Source of the DNA: Xestospongia bergquistia
Taxonomy: Eukaryota; Porifera; Demospongiae; Haplosclerida; Petrosiidae
Reading direction: 5' to 3'
DNA: 64,000 nt
Assembly: GCA_963965975.1 (NCBI GenBank)
Contig: OZ014418.1
Location: 5,096,775 to 5,160,774, forward strand
The position numbers were made by a program, and so were the translations under genes. Under the pieces are notes generated by a model that did not search any database, had not been told where the DNA came from, and saw only the letters and a list, made by a program, of their open reading frames with translations. This document shows, one piece after another, positions 46,602 to 59,700 of this stretch (positions are counted from its first letter, which is position 1; every line of letters starts with the position of its first letter).

Positions 46602-46693
46602 TGCCGGTGTATGTGGTAGACTGTTCTAGAAATCTGTAGGAGGAGTGTATACCACGCCTGGTCTGGAGAGGAGGAGTATACCACGTCTACATA

Positions 46694-47640
46694 ATGGCCG
46701 CAGCTGGAGAAATCAAGGCTGAAGTTGGGCAAGCTCTTTTTGAATTTTTGCATATGGAAACGCTATCCTATCTTGTAGAGGTACATGGAAAAGAAAATAA
46801 GGTGATGATAAACCTTCAGTAATTTCATGTTAATAGCATATTTTGACAAATGGAAAGTTGAATGTGTTTGTGAAGAAAAGCTTCCATTTGTTTTGAGAAA
46901 GAGACTATTAATAAACATTGTACTTATACTGCTGGACCTCTAGACACAATGATTATTCAGTGTTGGGGACGTAATGAGTAGTAAAGTATGTGTACCTTAA
47001 ACTAGATCCATATTTGTTTGCAATGCACACAGATCCTTATCTGATTTAATGTTAATTTGATGGTCCTTGTTATATTGATAACTTACTGTTAATATTTGAT
47101 TTCATATAAAGGGTGAACTGATTTCAAGTTTAGAGGCCCTTGGTTGTAGAGTTGGTGAGAGTATGATGGAAAGATCATGCAAAGATGTCCCTAGATTTAG
47201 AACTGAGCTTGATGCTATGGTATTTCTCTGTAAACAATTTTGGATTCAACTATTTAATAAACAAGTTGATAATCTGAAGACAAATAATCAGGTATCCAGT
47301 TGTTCCTACTTCTCATTATCATTTCTGTTAAAAAATAGGATGTCTTTGTACTCTATGATAACAATTTTCGGCTCTTAACACATTTATCAGACTCCTCACA
47401 GTATCATGATGAAGCATCTGTTGTAAGGAGAATGTCCACATATAATTTGGAGCATGTATTTTGTATTTAGTTTCTTGCTTTTACTTCTGGAGTGTTAACG
47501 GGAGCATTGTCTAATTTAGGGATACGTTCTCGTATTACATACGAAATTCCTAAACCACCTCAATGTAAGTACTCCTTTATAGTATCTTTTCTCATGTTCA
47601 TTTTATCACAGGCATTTTCCAAGTGAAGATCTTATTGTAA
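46694..47640 (+). CDS. TRAPPC6: TRAPP complex subunit 6 (TRAPPC6A/B)
   Basis: Five exons: 46694-46801, 47112-47291, about 47339-47422, about 47470-47563 and about 47611-47640. The product has the Bet3-like fold landmarks of TRAPPC6: ELISSLEALGCRVGESMMER, RFRTELDAMVFLCKQFWIQLF, KQVDNLKTNNQ, DVFVLYDNNFRLL and AFTSGVLTGALSNLGI, ending FQVKILL. It is a core subunit of the TRAPP tethering and Rab-activating complexes of the ER-Golgi route. The length of about 160 residues is as expected for TRAPPC6B. The first methionine fits because the gap to AHSA1 is only 92 bp. Confidence 0.92.
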
Positions 47641-47703
47641 TACAGCAGCATTATTGTTTAATATTGTTTAGTTTTTAATACTCATAATAATTGAACCAAT
47701 TAA

Positions 47704-47740
47704 TTTTGGCGCCAATTGGTAATTTAAATATTTAGCGCCA
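47704..47740 (+). promoter_or_regulatory. E2F-like and CCAAT sites upstream of HAUS5
   Basis: TTTTGGCGCCAA (47704-47715) fits the E2F consensus TTTSGCGCSAA on both strands. It overlaps CCAATTGG, and a second E2F-like TTTAGCGCCA lies at 47731-47740, 17 bp before the start codon. Such sites are typical of cell-cycle genes. Confidence 0.6.
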
Positions 47741-47757
47741 TTTTATTTACCTCGAAC

Positions 47758-50700
47758 ATGGAGAAATTAATGTGCTTGGTAGCTTCTGGACGTAATGTTT
47801 CTAAGACTAAGTCTTTGCTCTCTGTTGAAGAAAGGAAGTAAGTAATTTTATTGTCTGCTTAAAATTATGAATCACATCACCTGAAGTGAGTGAGTCTAGA
47901 CGCTAAGGCTACATAACATTGAGGATATTGGGTAGATATGAGATCATTGCTGTTTATTACTGGTCTGGCGATGTGCATTACTTTGGTTACAGATTATAAA
48001 GTTTAGGCAGTTGTTGTTTGTCCAGCAGGAAGGCCGTGCTTTGTATACTGATCCCCACCTCTAAACAAATTATACACAACAAAGTATAGAGGACAACTAG
48101 TCATTGTGTTCTTTTTATGCAGTTTCACATGATTTAGTTGATTGATATAGAGTCTCTAAGTCTGACACCATCTTATATGACCAGAGACTTTATATGTTGA
48201 CTTGTATTTAGGTTATTACAGGGTCAAGGAGAGGAGGTGTGGGAATTTATTCATAACATTCTTCAAATGAAGAGGTATATTTCTATTATATCTACATAGG
48301 TTATATTGAGAGTTATTATAGGTTGGCAGAAGAGAACCCTTCACTGGAAACAAGCCATGCCTCTTTGGAACTCCAGTCACTTAAGAGTGCTATTGAGCTT
48401 TTAGAATCTGATATTAAACAATTAGAAAAGATGATTGGAAACTTAGGTATGTTTTATTAGTCATATAGTGTCAGTATCTATGAAGTAATGACTTAGATTA
48501 TTTGTATTTTAAATATGCTCTTTCTGTTTTTAATGATAACCAAAGATCTCTGCGACTAATTTCACTCAGGTGGTACAACTTTCAATAGTATTCCCCGTTA
48601 TAAAGTTTCATTTTGAGCTCTTTTAGTGATATTTGTGAACAAACTGTTTACAAAAGGCAACATTTTCTTATGAATACTTGGTCTCACCAATTGAACATTA
48701 ATGTAGTTAGTATAATCAAGAACTTCCTAGATCCTTCAAGTTAAGTCATTAGTGACTTCAACTGTTATTGTATCAGTTGATGCTGAATTGTTTATGTTTG
48801 ATGACAATGCTATTCCCATTGCTACTATTTTGCTTTTGTTCTTTTTAACCATTCCTTTTTAATAATTATTATTGTATGCTAACCATATTTTATTACAGTT
48901 GAATCTATTGATATACTTAGTTGTGATACTAAACTAATTGAACTAAAGAAAGAACTATTTAAACTACAGTCTCTCCAGTCACAAGAATATGGAAATGTTC
49001 TCAACGAATACACTCGAAGACTAAAAGAAAGGACAAAGCTCATTATGTAAGTAGTATCTGTTCTGCGGGATCATTGAATAGGCTAGTGTTCAATATAGGA
49101 TGACCCAGGAAAGGATAACTGCCTCATTTAATCTCTTATTATGTGATTCTTAAGAAGGAACTAGAACTTATTGTAACAATAACGGCCTTTCAGTCTAGGA
49201 AAATGTTATATATAATAGATAACAGAAATGTTAAGTAGGCAAGTAGCCTAACAGTCTGATTCTACTTTGTTCATAAAGGCTAACATGACCATGGTAGCAA
49301 TAAGGAGCAGCCATTTTGTTGTTATTAAGTTTATGACTATGTAGTAATTTCCAAGTGTTTTGTTGTCTAAGTCAATTAACACTGTAAATTGACTATACTA
49401 GTGCTGTGTTGTAGACAGTAGCCAAGTCTATTTATGTAATAATACTTTATATTACTGTTTAATGAGTTATCCTGTTTGAGTTAAACACTAGTTTACTACT
49501 CATACAATTTTTTTGAAATTGAAAGGTTGATATGATAACAGGGAAATGTAGAAAAAACATGATAGGGACAGAACCAAATTCAATTTTTAAGCCATTCTGT
49601 ATAAGACTTCTACAATAGTAGTTAAATGTATTCCAGCCACTCTGTATAAGACTTCTACAATAGTAGTTAAATGTATTCCTTAAATGATAGTTGTAGATAT
49701 GTATAATTTTTTGCTGAAGCTATTCAACTTTATTAAATTTCTATAGATAGATAGTTATGTTAAAAATTGATTTTTATTATCTCACTTGTCCTTTCTCCTT
49801 TGTAATTCCAATATTGTTTTTTAAATATATTTATGTGTGTAGTGCTAATCTAGAAAATACTTTTTGTTAAAGCTGTATTTAACATTATTGACTGTATCTT
49901 TATCTACTGAAATCTACATGAAAATCATCATAGTAACCATGGTAACATTAAAGTCAAAATTCTTATTGTTATTCTTCAGTTCTCATCAAAAAGAGGAAAC
50001 ATTCATCTATTCACAGGGATCTACTCTCCAGGACAATTCTAACATGGAATCTATTTTCATTGTATGTTCATTTTATAATATTTCTCTTGTACTAATATAC
50101 TAATTTGTCTGTAGAAAAAATTGAAGGAAAGCTTTGATCAAGTTGTTAAGTTACTTAGAATGTTATCCGAAGGATCTTGCAGGTAAATTATAACAGATTA
50201 TTAAAATACAAGGTAACTGTATATTTTAGTAATGCTGACTTGGAGAAAGCTAAATTGAACACTTGGACCAAGATTGAAGTAAGAATACATATATCCCAGT
50301 AAAAGAACATAAATTGTTCATGTAGTTATAACTAGTACACATGAACATCACTTATTATATGATTTAATTTGAAAGATGAATATCATATGCTTCTGTTACA
50401 ATCAGTCCCTTTTTACAAGAGTAATCTAATCTTGTTATTAATGTTTATTTATAATAGAGTATTGTTCAATCTCTACCTACTGAAGCAATTTATTCTTCTC
50501 TGATACAACTCACTGAAATAGCAATGAAGGAAGTAGTTCAATTGTCTCATCAAGTGAATTCTCAAAATGAAATGCAGGATTTAAGGTATCTAGTATAGAC
50601 ATGTAATAATAATGTAATGAAGAGTGGGCAATAATGTAATGACAACAACATGTACTTTGACCTTTTAAAATTTATGTATGTATAATTCTGTTTAGGTATG

Positions 50701-52462
50701 TTTTAAGTGATGGTGTTTTACAAGATAAAATAAATTGTTCTTCTATTCTCCAATCTGTGGAAGAACACATTCAGGTACATAGAGTTTGCAATATATAGCT
50801 AAAGTGGACTGTAATAAACTGCACCACATCTACTCTCTACAAACACAATTATTATTAACTGAAGTTATATCTCATTGTTTTTTATTACAGTGTTATTTTT
50901 TCCACTACAGGAAGCTCAACTAAGTCATGTTTATATGGCTCAGAAATGTTCCATGATGGAGAAAACTGCCAATGAAAGTTACTGTCAACTTCAGATTACC
51001 TTCAAGTTATGGGCAGATGCTGTTGATAAATTTTGTCTCTTAGACTCTGAAAAAAGGCAACAGTATGACAGATTAATTTTGCTACAGTGTGAATGTGCTG
51101 GATATGAGGCTAGCATACATGCTCTTAATAGTGTTTCTAAAAGACTTTCTGAAACACAAAATCAAATGGAGATTGATTGGAGGAGGCTTCAAGAAAAAAT
51201 TAACAAAATCAATGAGTTTGATGTAATTGTGGTGAGTAAGTACTGATTTAGATCTGTCACAAATGTAGTATATCTGTAGCACTCAAAGGAAAACGATATT
51301 CAGTCATTAGCAAAACATAACTTATCTGCAAGACAACGGATATGTCACCAACAGACTGAGGTACATAATTACTATAACATGTACCATAATGTTCATCATT
51401 TTATTTTCAGCTCAGTACATACATGCTTAAGAACATATGTTCTCATAAACCTGATGTAATATCTTCTTTGACAAATCTTGTGGATTTTGTATCTCATGAA
51501 ACGCATACTGTGTTAGCTCTTACCAAGTTAAACCTGTTTACACCACTGGAATTAGAGTAAATACATAAGTGATGCAATAGAGTACAATATGGCTTGTGTA
51601 TACAAGTGCATAGTTCAGACTAACAAGTCATAGTGTGAAGTGTTAGTGACCTTTGATCTTCAAGTAATATTCATACACTTAAAGTGAAATTCATATTTCC
51701 CATAGACACTGGAGGGAGAAAAGTACGTTACAAACTCCTTGTGTTGGAATAATAATGAATCTACCTTACCAAGTACCTGCATACTCAATACTTCAAAATA
51801 TATTACTATGTTTACAAAGAGGTAGGATATATATGTATTTAAAAAAACAATGAAGTTGGGCTATAATGTATTTCTGACAGTACTATATTTTCATACAGTA
51901 GTAACACTACCTGATATAATTTTTTGTATCTGAATGGTTAATTGTGGCACATTAAACTACTATAGTATCATGTCACAATGTACTATAATAGCTATACTTT
52001 ATCTCTAGTGACTCAAGTTGAAAGCAATGTTTCTGTAAGAGAGGCATGTATGAAAGAAGAACATGCATTTGATGTCAATGGCAAACACAATATTGCAGGT
52101 AAGCCACTCTTTATTTCTTATTGAACTATCTTGTGTATAGCAACTGTTACAAGATCTCAAGAATGTATGGCACAACATAAGCAGGCTCTATCATTGAGTC
52201 TGTCTTCAGCTTCAAAAGCATTTGCTGATCTTTCTGATGTTCAAACTATAATTTCAGATTGGTTAGTATATAATCCTACAGTAACAAGTCCAGGATATCT
52301 GAACTGAATTCTTTGTAATAACTACCTGTTTACGATAGGTGGAATCAACCTGGTGGAAGTACTGTGACCTGGAAGACAGTAGAAGGAATGAGTATTTTAC
52401 AGTGGTTGGAACAGTGGCATTTGTTGGCTGCTAGACACAGTCAATTAATGAGTCATACATAG
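47758..52462 (+). CDS. HAUS5: Augmin complex subunit 5 (HAUS5)
   Basis: Around 16 small exons from ATG 47758 to TAG 52460-52462. The N-terminus has LLQGQGEEVWEFIHNILQMKR, matching the conserved start of HAUS5. Most of the rest is coiled coil (LQSLKSAIELLESDIKQLEKMI; LIELKKELFKLQSLQSQEYG; CEAQLSHVYMAQKC-type exons). The C-terminus (ISDWWNQPGG...WKTVEGMSILQWLEQW) matches the end of human HAUS5 (GDWWEQPGQ...LPQWRLRW). HAUS5 is one of eight augmin subunits that bring gamma-tubulin to spindle microtubules for branching nucleation. Several internal exons are short and their borders are approximate. The open frame at 50875 is one of the real exons with its flanking intron. E2F-like sites in the promoter agree with mitotic use. 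Confidence 0.85.
49590..49680. repeat. 45-bp tandem duplication in HAUS5 intron
   Basis: Two adjacent copies of AGCCA(T/C)TCTGTATAAGACTTC... differ by one base over 45 bp. Confidence 0.85.
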
Positions 52463-52505
52463 TTTTTGTGAACTGTCTATGTTTTACGTAATGAATATTA
52501 TCAAA

Positions 52506-52560
52506 CGTCATATGACGGATGTCGTATTGTGGGCGTGGGCGTGAGCTTAAATGCTATAAA
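52506..52560 (+). promoter_or_regulatory. Immediate-early style promoter: CRE pair, EGR site, TATA box
   Basis: CGTCATATGACG (52506-52517) is a palindrome of two CRE half sites. GCGTGGGCG (52533-52541) is the exact EGR consensus, and TATAAA is at 52555-52560. A start of transcription near 52585 would leave about 45 bases of leader before the ATG at 52630. Confidence 0.65.
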
Positions 52561-52629
52561 TTTAGAATCTGCTCGAGTTATCTCATAGCTAAACTATTCA
52601 GCCTTGCCTCTAATACGCAAACCTCAATT

Positions 52630-53466
52630 ATGTATAGTGAACTTGAAATGAGCGTCAATCCCAACGTGTCTATCTGGGCACCAGGACAAGCTGTTATCGG
52701 AAGAAATTTGTATCCAGTAAAAGCAGATACGGTAAGAAATACTGAACTTCTCTGATCAGATACACTATTATTTGTTCGTTATCTTGCAGATTTCATCGAC
52801 TTGTACGACTCCAGATTACTCACAGAGCCTCAACCTGGAGAGTACTATTCTGCTATCTTCGACTATGAACTTGTCCTCTCCAAACTGTATGCCAACCACT
52901 GTCATTGCAGGCCAGGAGAGACAACCAGTTTGTGAGCCACAATCTACAGTTCTGCCTCCCCCTACTCGAAGTATTAATCCAAGACAAGGCAGACGAAGCA
53001 AGACGTTTGTAGATCCTTGTGAAATAGCTCCCTTGAAGAAACGAAGGATTCAGGTTTGTCTATATTGATGTTGCATTTAGATTTATTGTCACTTCGTTTA
53101 TTGTTAGTTTTGATATTATTAGAGTAATATATAATTATATATAATAACAATAATATCAATATATATATATTATATATAATTATTCTAACAAAATAATATA
53201 TTATTATAATCATTTTCCTTTATATACAGCTTGAAATGTTAAATCCTGATGAACGTGATAAAGTACTACAGAAAAGAGAAAAGAACAAAGTAGCTGCTGA
53301 AAAATGTCGTATCAAGCGTCGAGAGAGAATGCATCATGTGAGACTAGAGTATGAGGAATATTTAGAAGCAAATGAAGCATTGGAAAAAGAAATTAGAAAG
53401 CTGGAAGAAGAGAGAGACCTGCTTGAGCAAGCACTGAAGAAACATCACTGTGTCCAGAAGGCCTAA
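52630..53466 (+). CDS. ATF3/JDP2/FOS-like bZIP transcription factor
   Basis: Three exons: 52630-52731, 52790-53053 and 53230-53466, about 200 residues. The first two encode a Ser/Pro/Thr-rich region. Exon 2 ends in a basic run (LKKRRIQ). Exon 3 has the bZIP basic region REKNKVAAEKCRIKRRER with the invariant N-X7-R, then a heptad leucine zipper (residue spacing L, L, L, L). The REKNKVAA core is that of the ATF3/JDP2/FOS group, which binds AP-1 or CRE sites as dimers. The start at 52630 is preferred over an in-frame ATG at 52519, because the TATA box at 52555 lies between them and the longer N-terminus would overlap the promoter elements. The 3' end is convergent with HECTD1. Confidence 0.88.
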
Positions 53467-53788
53467 TGTGAATGGCCTATAAAACTTTGTATAAAGATAA
53501 TTATTACAAACTCTATTAGTGTGACATGTTAGTGCTTATTCGACTATTTCATAATCCATCGATTTCGCCCATTTTTGTATTTTGTATAATATTAAAATTA
53601 TATTTTATTTTCCACATAATTATGCCGGATGTGGGATATAAAGGAATTTCCTGATAGTTTCCCGTGCTATTATACCTTATAACAATTTAAAGGTCGCAGG
53701 GTCAGCATAATAACTTCCTGTAAATAACTGCTGTGTTATTTTATTTTGAGTGTTAAATAGAAAACACAATTTTAATTTGCACAACAAT
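53467..53788. other. Convergent 3' flanks of bZIP and HECTD1
   Basis: 322 bp with no gene. It must hold both 3' ends. AT-rich sequence (ATTAAAATTATATTT near 53590) contains a possible polyadenylation signal for the plus-strand gene. Confidence 0.5.
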
Positions 53789-56700
53789 TTAATTAAGGTG
53801 AAATCCTTTCTCAAATGTTGCTTGTAAGAGTTTTTGGCGTAAAACTTCTTCTGAAGGGTATTCTGGTAATTTGAGGTAGTGTACACAAGTATTAACTGAA
53901 GGAAACACATGTTCACTACTTGCTTCTTTCTTAACTACAGTCAATCTAGGATGTAAATTAGCAAGGCCACCAGGAGGTAGTGAAGAGCATCCAGTTACAA
54001 ATTGTATAAATGCCTATAAAAATCATTTGTTGATATTAGTAGCTACATACTTTTAAAGGTTACCTTTCTTTCATCAGAGGTCATATTTACCAACACATTA
54101 ACAAATCTTTGATAGCCCGGGCTATAGAGTGTTATGATATCTAAACAATTTTGATAAAAAATATTACCTGTCCTGATTGTATCCATATTTGGGTAGAGTG
54201 AATTTTATGACATCATCTCTTGTCCATGTGGGTGTTTGCTCACCACAAATTATTAGTCTCAATTCATACGGTGAAAACAGTTGAAGTTTCCTCATTGGGA
54301 ATACGCGATCAAATCCAGCTACATTATATGAATGTAAAAAAGTTGACAAGTACCAATAGCTTACATTTGAATGATTCTAGCTGCTTCCTGATTCCAGTAG
54401 AGAGAGCAAAGTCTTTAGTCAATTGGAAATATTTGTCAGCATTGTCGTTTGTTATTTCCTAAAAAGAATCCAATACCATAATATTCAAGGTAAGAAATGA
54501 CACTGACAATGTCTTCACCATTAGTCAGCAGTGGATACCAGCTGTATCCATGTGTCTGAGATGATGGAGTATAAGTGAATGAAATCCTAAAAGGAAGAAA
54601 TGGCTATGTAAATCTTCATGAAATTATATAGTTGGAATTCATTAAAAACCAATATGGCCACATTAAGGATGATTACAAAATGTGGTTATACTTACATCAT
54701 ATCTTGAAGTTGAGAGTTTCCATCAAATACCATTTCCCTAACTTTTTGATCTTTTTCTCTTTGAGATAATGAGCTGTCATTTAGAATCCTTGATTTCAAA
54801 GTTATAAATTCTTTAAGCTTGACAAGAAATTTTCCTCGATAAGGGTCAACACTACAGAAATCATTTATAGTCAGTATACCAGTAAACCATGGCAACGTTG
54901 AACGTAATGGTTCCTCACGAGAGGGCCGAGTATGTTCACTTTTCAAAACATCCTCTTTACTTCCATCTTTCCTGGACACTTCCTCTTCTTTTTCTATATC
55001 TACTATTATTAGTTTTTCTTTCCCAGTAGCACCTTCAACATCGTCTGTTGTTATTCTATTTAACTGAGTATTGTCAAGGCTATTATCATCAGTAGATATT
55101 TCTTCTGTTGCTTTTGTAGATGAAGTTGGTTTCTCTTCTTCATTGTTATTATCTTCAGATCCAATGTTTGACTCTACTGATATACTTCTTCTTGTGTAAG
55201 AGCTAGGTAACCCATCTTGAGCAGAACATAGTAATTTCAGGAATGAGTCAGCTAAAGGTATGTCTACTCTTCTACCATCTTGAAAACATTTAGCAAGGAA
55301 TATTCCTAGTAATTCAAACAGTTTGCAGATACGAGTCAATTCACTACTGTTTTGTGGAATAGGAGCAGGGAACAGCCCACTAGATCTTTGTACATAATAG
55401 CCAGGAGGTTTGACTCCATGACCAATGTCAACCTACCACAGTAAAAGTTTACATAGGACACTGATGCATACATATTACCTCTCTACTTTGGTCTTCTCCT
55501 TGACCTTTGTCATCATCACTTAACCACATGCCTAGGCTTTTCTTTTGAAATTCAGCACTAACTAGTGCATAAAATTCAAGGGATGGTCCTAGACCAGTTC
55601 CCTCCTCATCCATAAATTCAACTTCTAACACAGATTTACGTTCAGCATGTGCATTTAATACAGTCAATACCCATGACAATATCTAGCACAAGATAAAGTA
55701 TTCTATAAAGGATGATCTCATGAAATCTAATACTAACAAACCACAAAGCCATACTATATACATGAACATAGTATGTCATCAGGAAGTTTACATTAATGTG
55801 ACATCATATATCATCATACAATTCATTTGTGGTTAGCTGTGTGTATACACTACAGGCTTATTGAAACAATGTGTGGTTAGTGTCAGTTGCAGCTCTCAAC
55901 GATCACTTAGCAACCTAACCACAACATGGCACTTAACATGATTACATTGGATTGCATTGATAAAATTTCTTGAGAACTCACATCTTCTTCTTTCCGTGGT
56001 ATTTTCACTCTGTCCTGACGTAATCGTCCAATATGATATTCATATTGTTCTTCTTTCTTTAATGCTCCACCTCGTAATCTTTCTAAAATTTCATCACGTC
56101 TCTTTTGTAGCCATATGACACTTCTAATGTAGAGAGAGCCAAATATTAATTGACAAGTACTCTATGATAATAACTAGTAAGTAAGTAGTTATTGTCTTGA
56201 TCAGTCATGTTCCTTTTCATTAAAAACCTAAGTAATTTATTATTTATTCACTTTATATTAACTTTAAGTTTAGTCCTTAACTCATGCAGGAAGGAGTATC
56301 AATTATAGTGAAGACATACATAATAGTGACAACAGTATAATTACAATAACACAGATAATGACAACAATCTAATTTTAGTAACACTATGTCATCATTAATA
56401 GTTGACATTCCATGAAGTCACATTGTTCTAATTACATTTCAATATCCTTATTAATAAATCATGAATAATATTACACAGTTCTACATTCTATATGAATAAC
56501 AACTGAATATACACTAGAGACCACAAGCTACATCCTACTTTGGACATCCTGTCAATGTCTGAGCATTCAAACTATTCATCACATGAGACAGACATTATTC
56601 ATACCTTGAAGGCCCAAAAGCAGTACATAAAAAGAATATTTCTCTAGTCTCAAATGGGAACAGGAAAGAGCAGTGAGTAGTTAGCTGATAACACCATTCA

Positions 56701-59700
56701 GGAAGAGATCCACTAGCCAATGTCAATGGGTCCTATTAAATAAAACAATTTTAATTACATACTCAGCCGGACTGTAATAGTGTTGCCAAGGTTGTTCAAT
56801 ATTATAAACAAACTACTTACATGAATTTGCTGTACAAGTTTATTAACTAGTTTCCTACTTTGAAAATGCTCTGAAGACACTTCAAAAATACCTATAATAA
56901 TTGAAAAACGTCACTTTGCAAAGTCACCCTCAATGCATTAGAGGTTAAAGTTGTTTACAAGCAACAGCATTGTCATATTAATCAGCAAATGTTGTTACAT
57001 AAACAATCACAAGATGTCAGCAAATTTAATATTAACAGTAAACAAACTGGTATTATATTAATAAATCTAAACATTTAAAATGGACTTGTATGAATAAACA
57101 TCAATATTTACCATCCTCTGAGAATGTGTGTAGTAGTCTTAATAGAGAGAGAACATCATTTAAAGAAGAGAGTTGAGTTGTTCCATTAAGATTGGAATCA
57201 TCAGGACAATTAGTAGGAGAGCTAATCAAATCCTATACAGAAAAATAGAATAGGATTAACATAACACTATGATTGGTCATGTATACAATAAAGTAAACTA
57301 ATTTACAAGACTACTCATTGTCTATGATGACAGCATTAGTTAGTATGTTAGTTGTAATTATAGCAACCCATAGTAATGTCTATCTATTGGGTGGCTATGT
57401 AGATAGAACATCTGTTGTATTTACAACTACTAGCATGCCAAATTGCTTCAATAGTAATCCTTCCGCTATGCCAACCACAGATAACACATGAATAATTAAT
57501 AAGTAAAGTCAACACTACTATAGTTTGACATACAGACAATGAACAATTGATGTGCATAAAGGCTATATTGTTTCCTGAATATTATTGTTGTATACCTTAT
57601 ATGCATTTATCAGTTCTGTATTAGATAGTTTGCCTTTCACAACTTGAAGAGAGCCAACAAGTTTCCATTTCTTTAGCCAACTCTCCTATCAAAGATAACA
57701 ATGACATAATCAGTTTGATGATTTTTTGGCTTAAATAATATCTCATTTCTGTATTTTAGGATGATATCATTTTCAAACATACAATATACAATATACTAAT
57801 CATAAAATATCCACTAAAAGAGGAATACATTACTAACACAATGAATTTATACTGAGTAAATTACAGATCACTGACTCGAGTCTTTAGCCAATGGCAGTGA
57901 TCAAAGTCAGTACTTTACTACTTAGTAACAAGTGCTTAAAATCTTAATTGTGCTTAGTAAATGATTATATTGATGTCAGTGATAAAAACATGAAGTTATC
58001 ATGTCATTGTTAATTACAATGACTTGATTTTTACATTGAAAGGAACAGTCATTAATACCTTGGCATTTTTCTGTAAGAATTCAATGAGACGTCTCTTAGA
58101 TAGTTGATGAGTAGAGAGCTTATATTTGACTTCAGATACAGTGCCTAACCACTTCCCAGACTGACAGAGAGATGCCCCATCATAATATACCAAGCTATAA
58201 GAAAAAAAATATAAATCCAATTTGACCACATCCATTAGGGTTTACTTGAAAGTTTCATCCCACAATCTTTTAGGATGTTTAGATTTTGGTAAATATTGGA
58301 GCAATTTTTGAATGTAATAGAAAACTGACTTATTTCCATCCTCCATCATGAGTTCCATGTCATGATACTATATGTAATGAAGATGACAAGTATGACCTTA
58401 CATAATAACATGATAATTATCAGATGTAGGCTGTTCAAACACGTGCACAATACATATGTTAATGACCACATCAAAAATAATCTCCTATAGTAACAAGCCA
58501 CCTGTGAGCATATAGGTTACATATACTAATAAAATATTATTTCCATATTAAGACAATAGTATCTTTATTAGTACAATTAACATTTACACAGACTATAATA
58601 AGAATATTTATTAAGTAATTAACCAAGGTCGGCTAGATCCCTTTGCTTGCCCTTTGCTTGCTCGAGCTTTCAGTGATCTAACATCCTATCCTTTAGAGGT
58701 TAAGTTCATATCTAGCGGTGAATTGTCTAACCTCTAAATTATATCATCCGTTGGCAGGTACATCAAATAGGAAGGTTATCATAAATTGCAATACAGTGAC
58801 TTAACACTAATGACTTCACCCAATTGTTTGTATATTGTACTTACAAGGAAAACTTTTTGGATAAACTATTGTGTAGGAGTCTATCACTAAGAGTTCCCAC
58901 AATTCATTACCACAAACAATAAAAGAGATACATATAGCAATATCCCATTTATAGTATGAGCATATGTAGTCGCATTGTTTTATACCCATATTTGGATAAG
59001 CTTATGTACTTATAAGTATATGTGACTTTAGTCCATCAGTTATGATAGTATGATATGTAAAAGTAATATCGTAAATATAAAGCCACAAAAGAGTCTATTT
59101 AAATAACTTACCTTAATACAGAGAGCAAGTTTGACTCCTTTAAATCCTGCATTGTTAGCAACCGATAGTCCACCATTGAATGTCATATCATTAAAATCAC
59201 CTACATGTACATGCACATGATATGTAAATTATGGGGAAGCTACTACAATATCATTAGTTGTATATATGGTTTGAGAAAGAATTATGTAAATATGTTGACT
59301 CCACTGACCTGGAGGAGGCACAGGAAAGTCGTGTATTTGTGAGATATTGGTTTGACCAGGACGAGGGTCAAAAGCAGCAACAAGAGCAGTAAAAGATTGC
59401 CTCAAAATACAATCTTCTTCCCACGATTTCTTATCAGTCACTTCACCTTCCTCTTCCTGAGTGATAAGAAACCACAAACATACCAATGTTCTGACAGTTG
59501 CATAAGAACAATGGAGTTTTTATAGTATAAATTGTGTTTGTTATACCTCTAATAACTCATAGTTTGCTATACATGTCACTGACCTCTCCTGATGGCTCAT
59601 CTTGTGGTGATATATTTTGATCAGATACTCCATTAGAAGGTGGTGGTGGAATAGCTGGATCTTCTCCTGTTAGGTCTAAGTCATATTTGCCTTCTGCTCC

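Noticed and set aside
52974-53213. Minus-strand frame rich in I, N and Y at the bZIP intron
   Set aside because: Low-complexity AT-rich translation.
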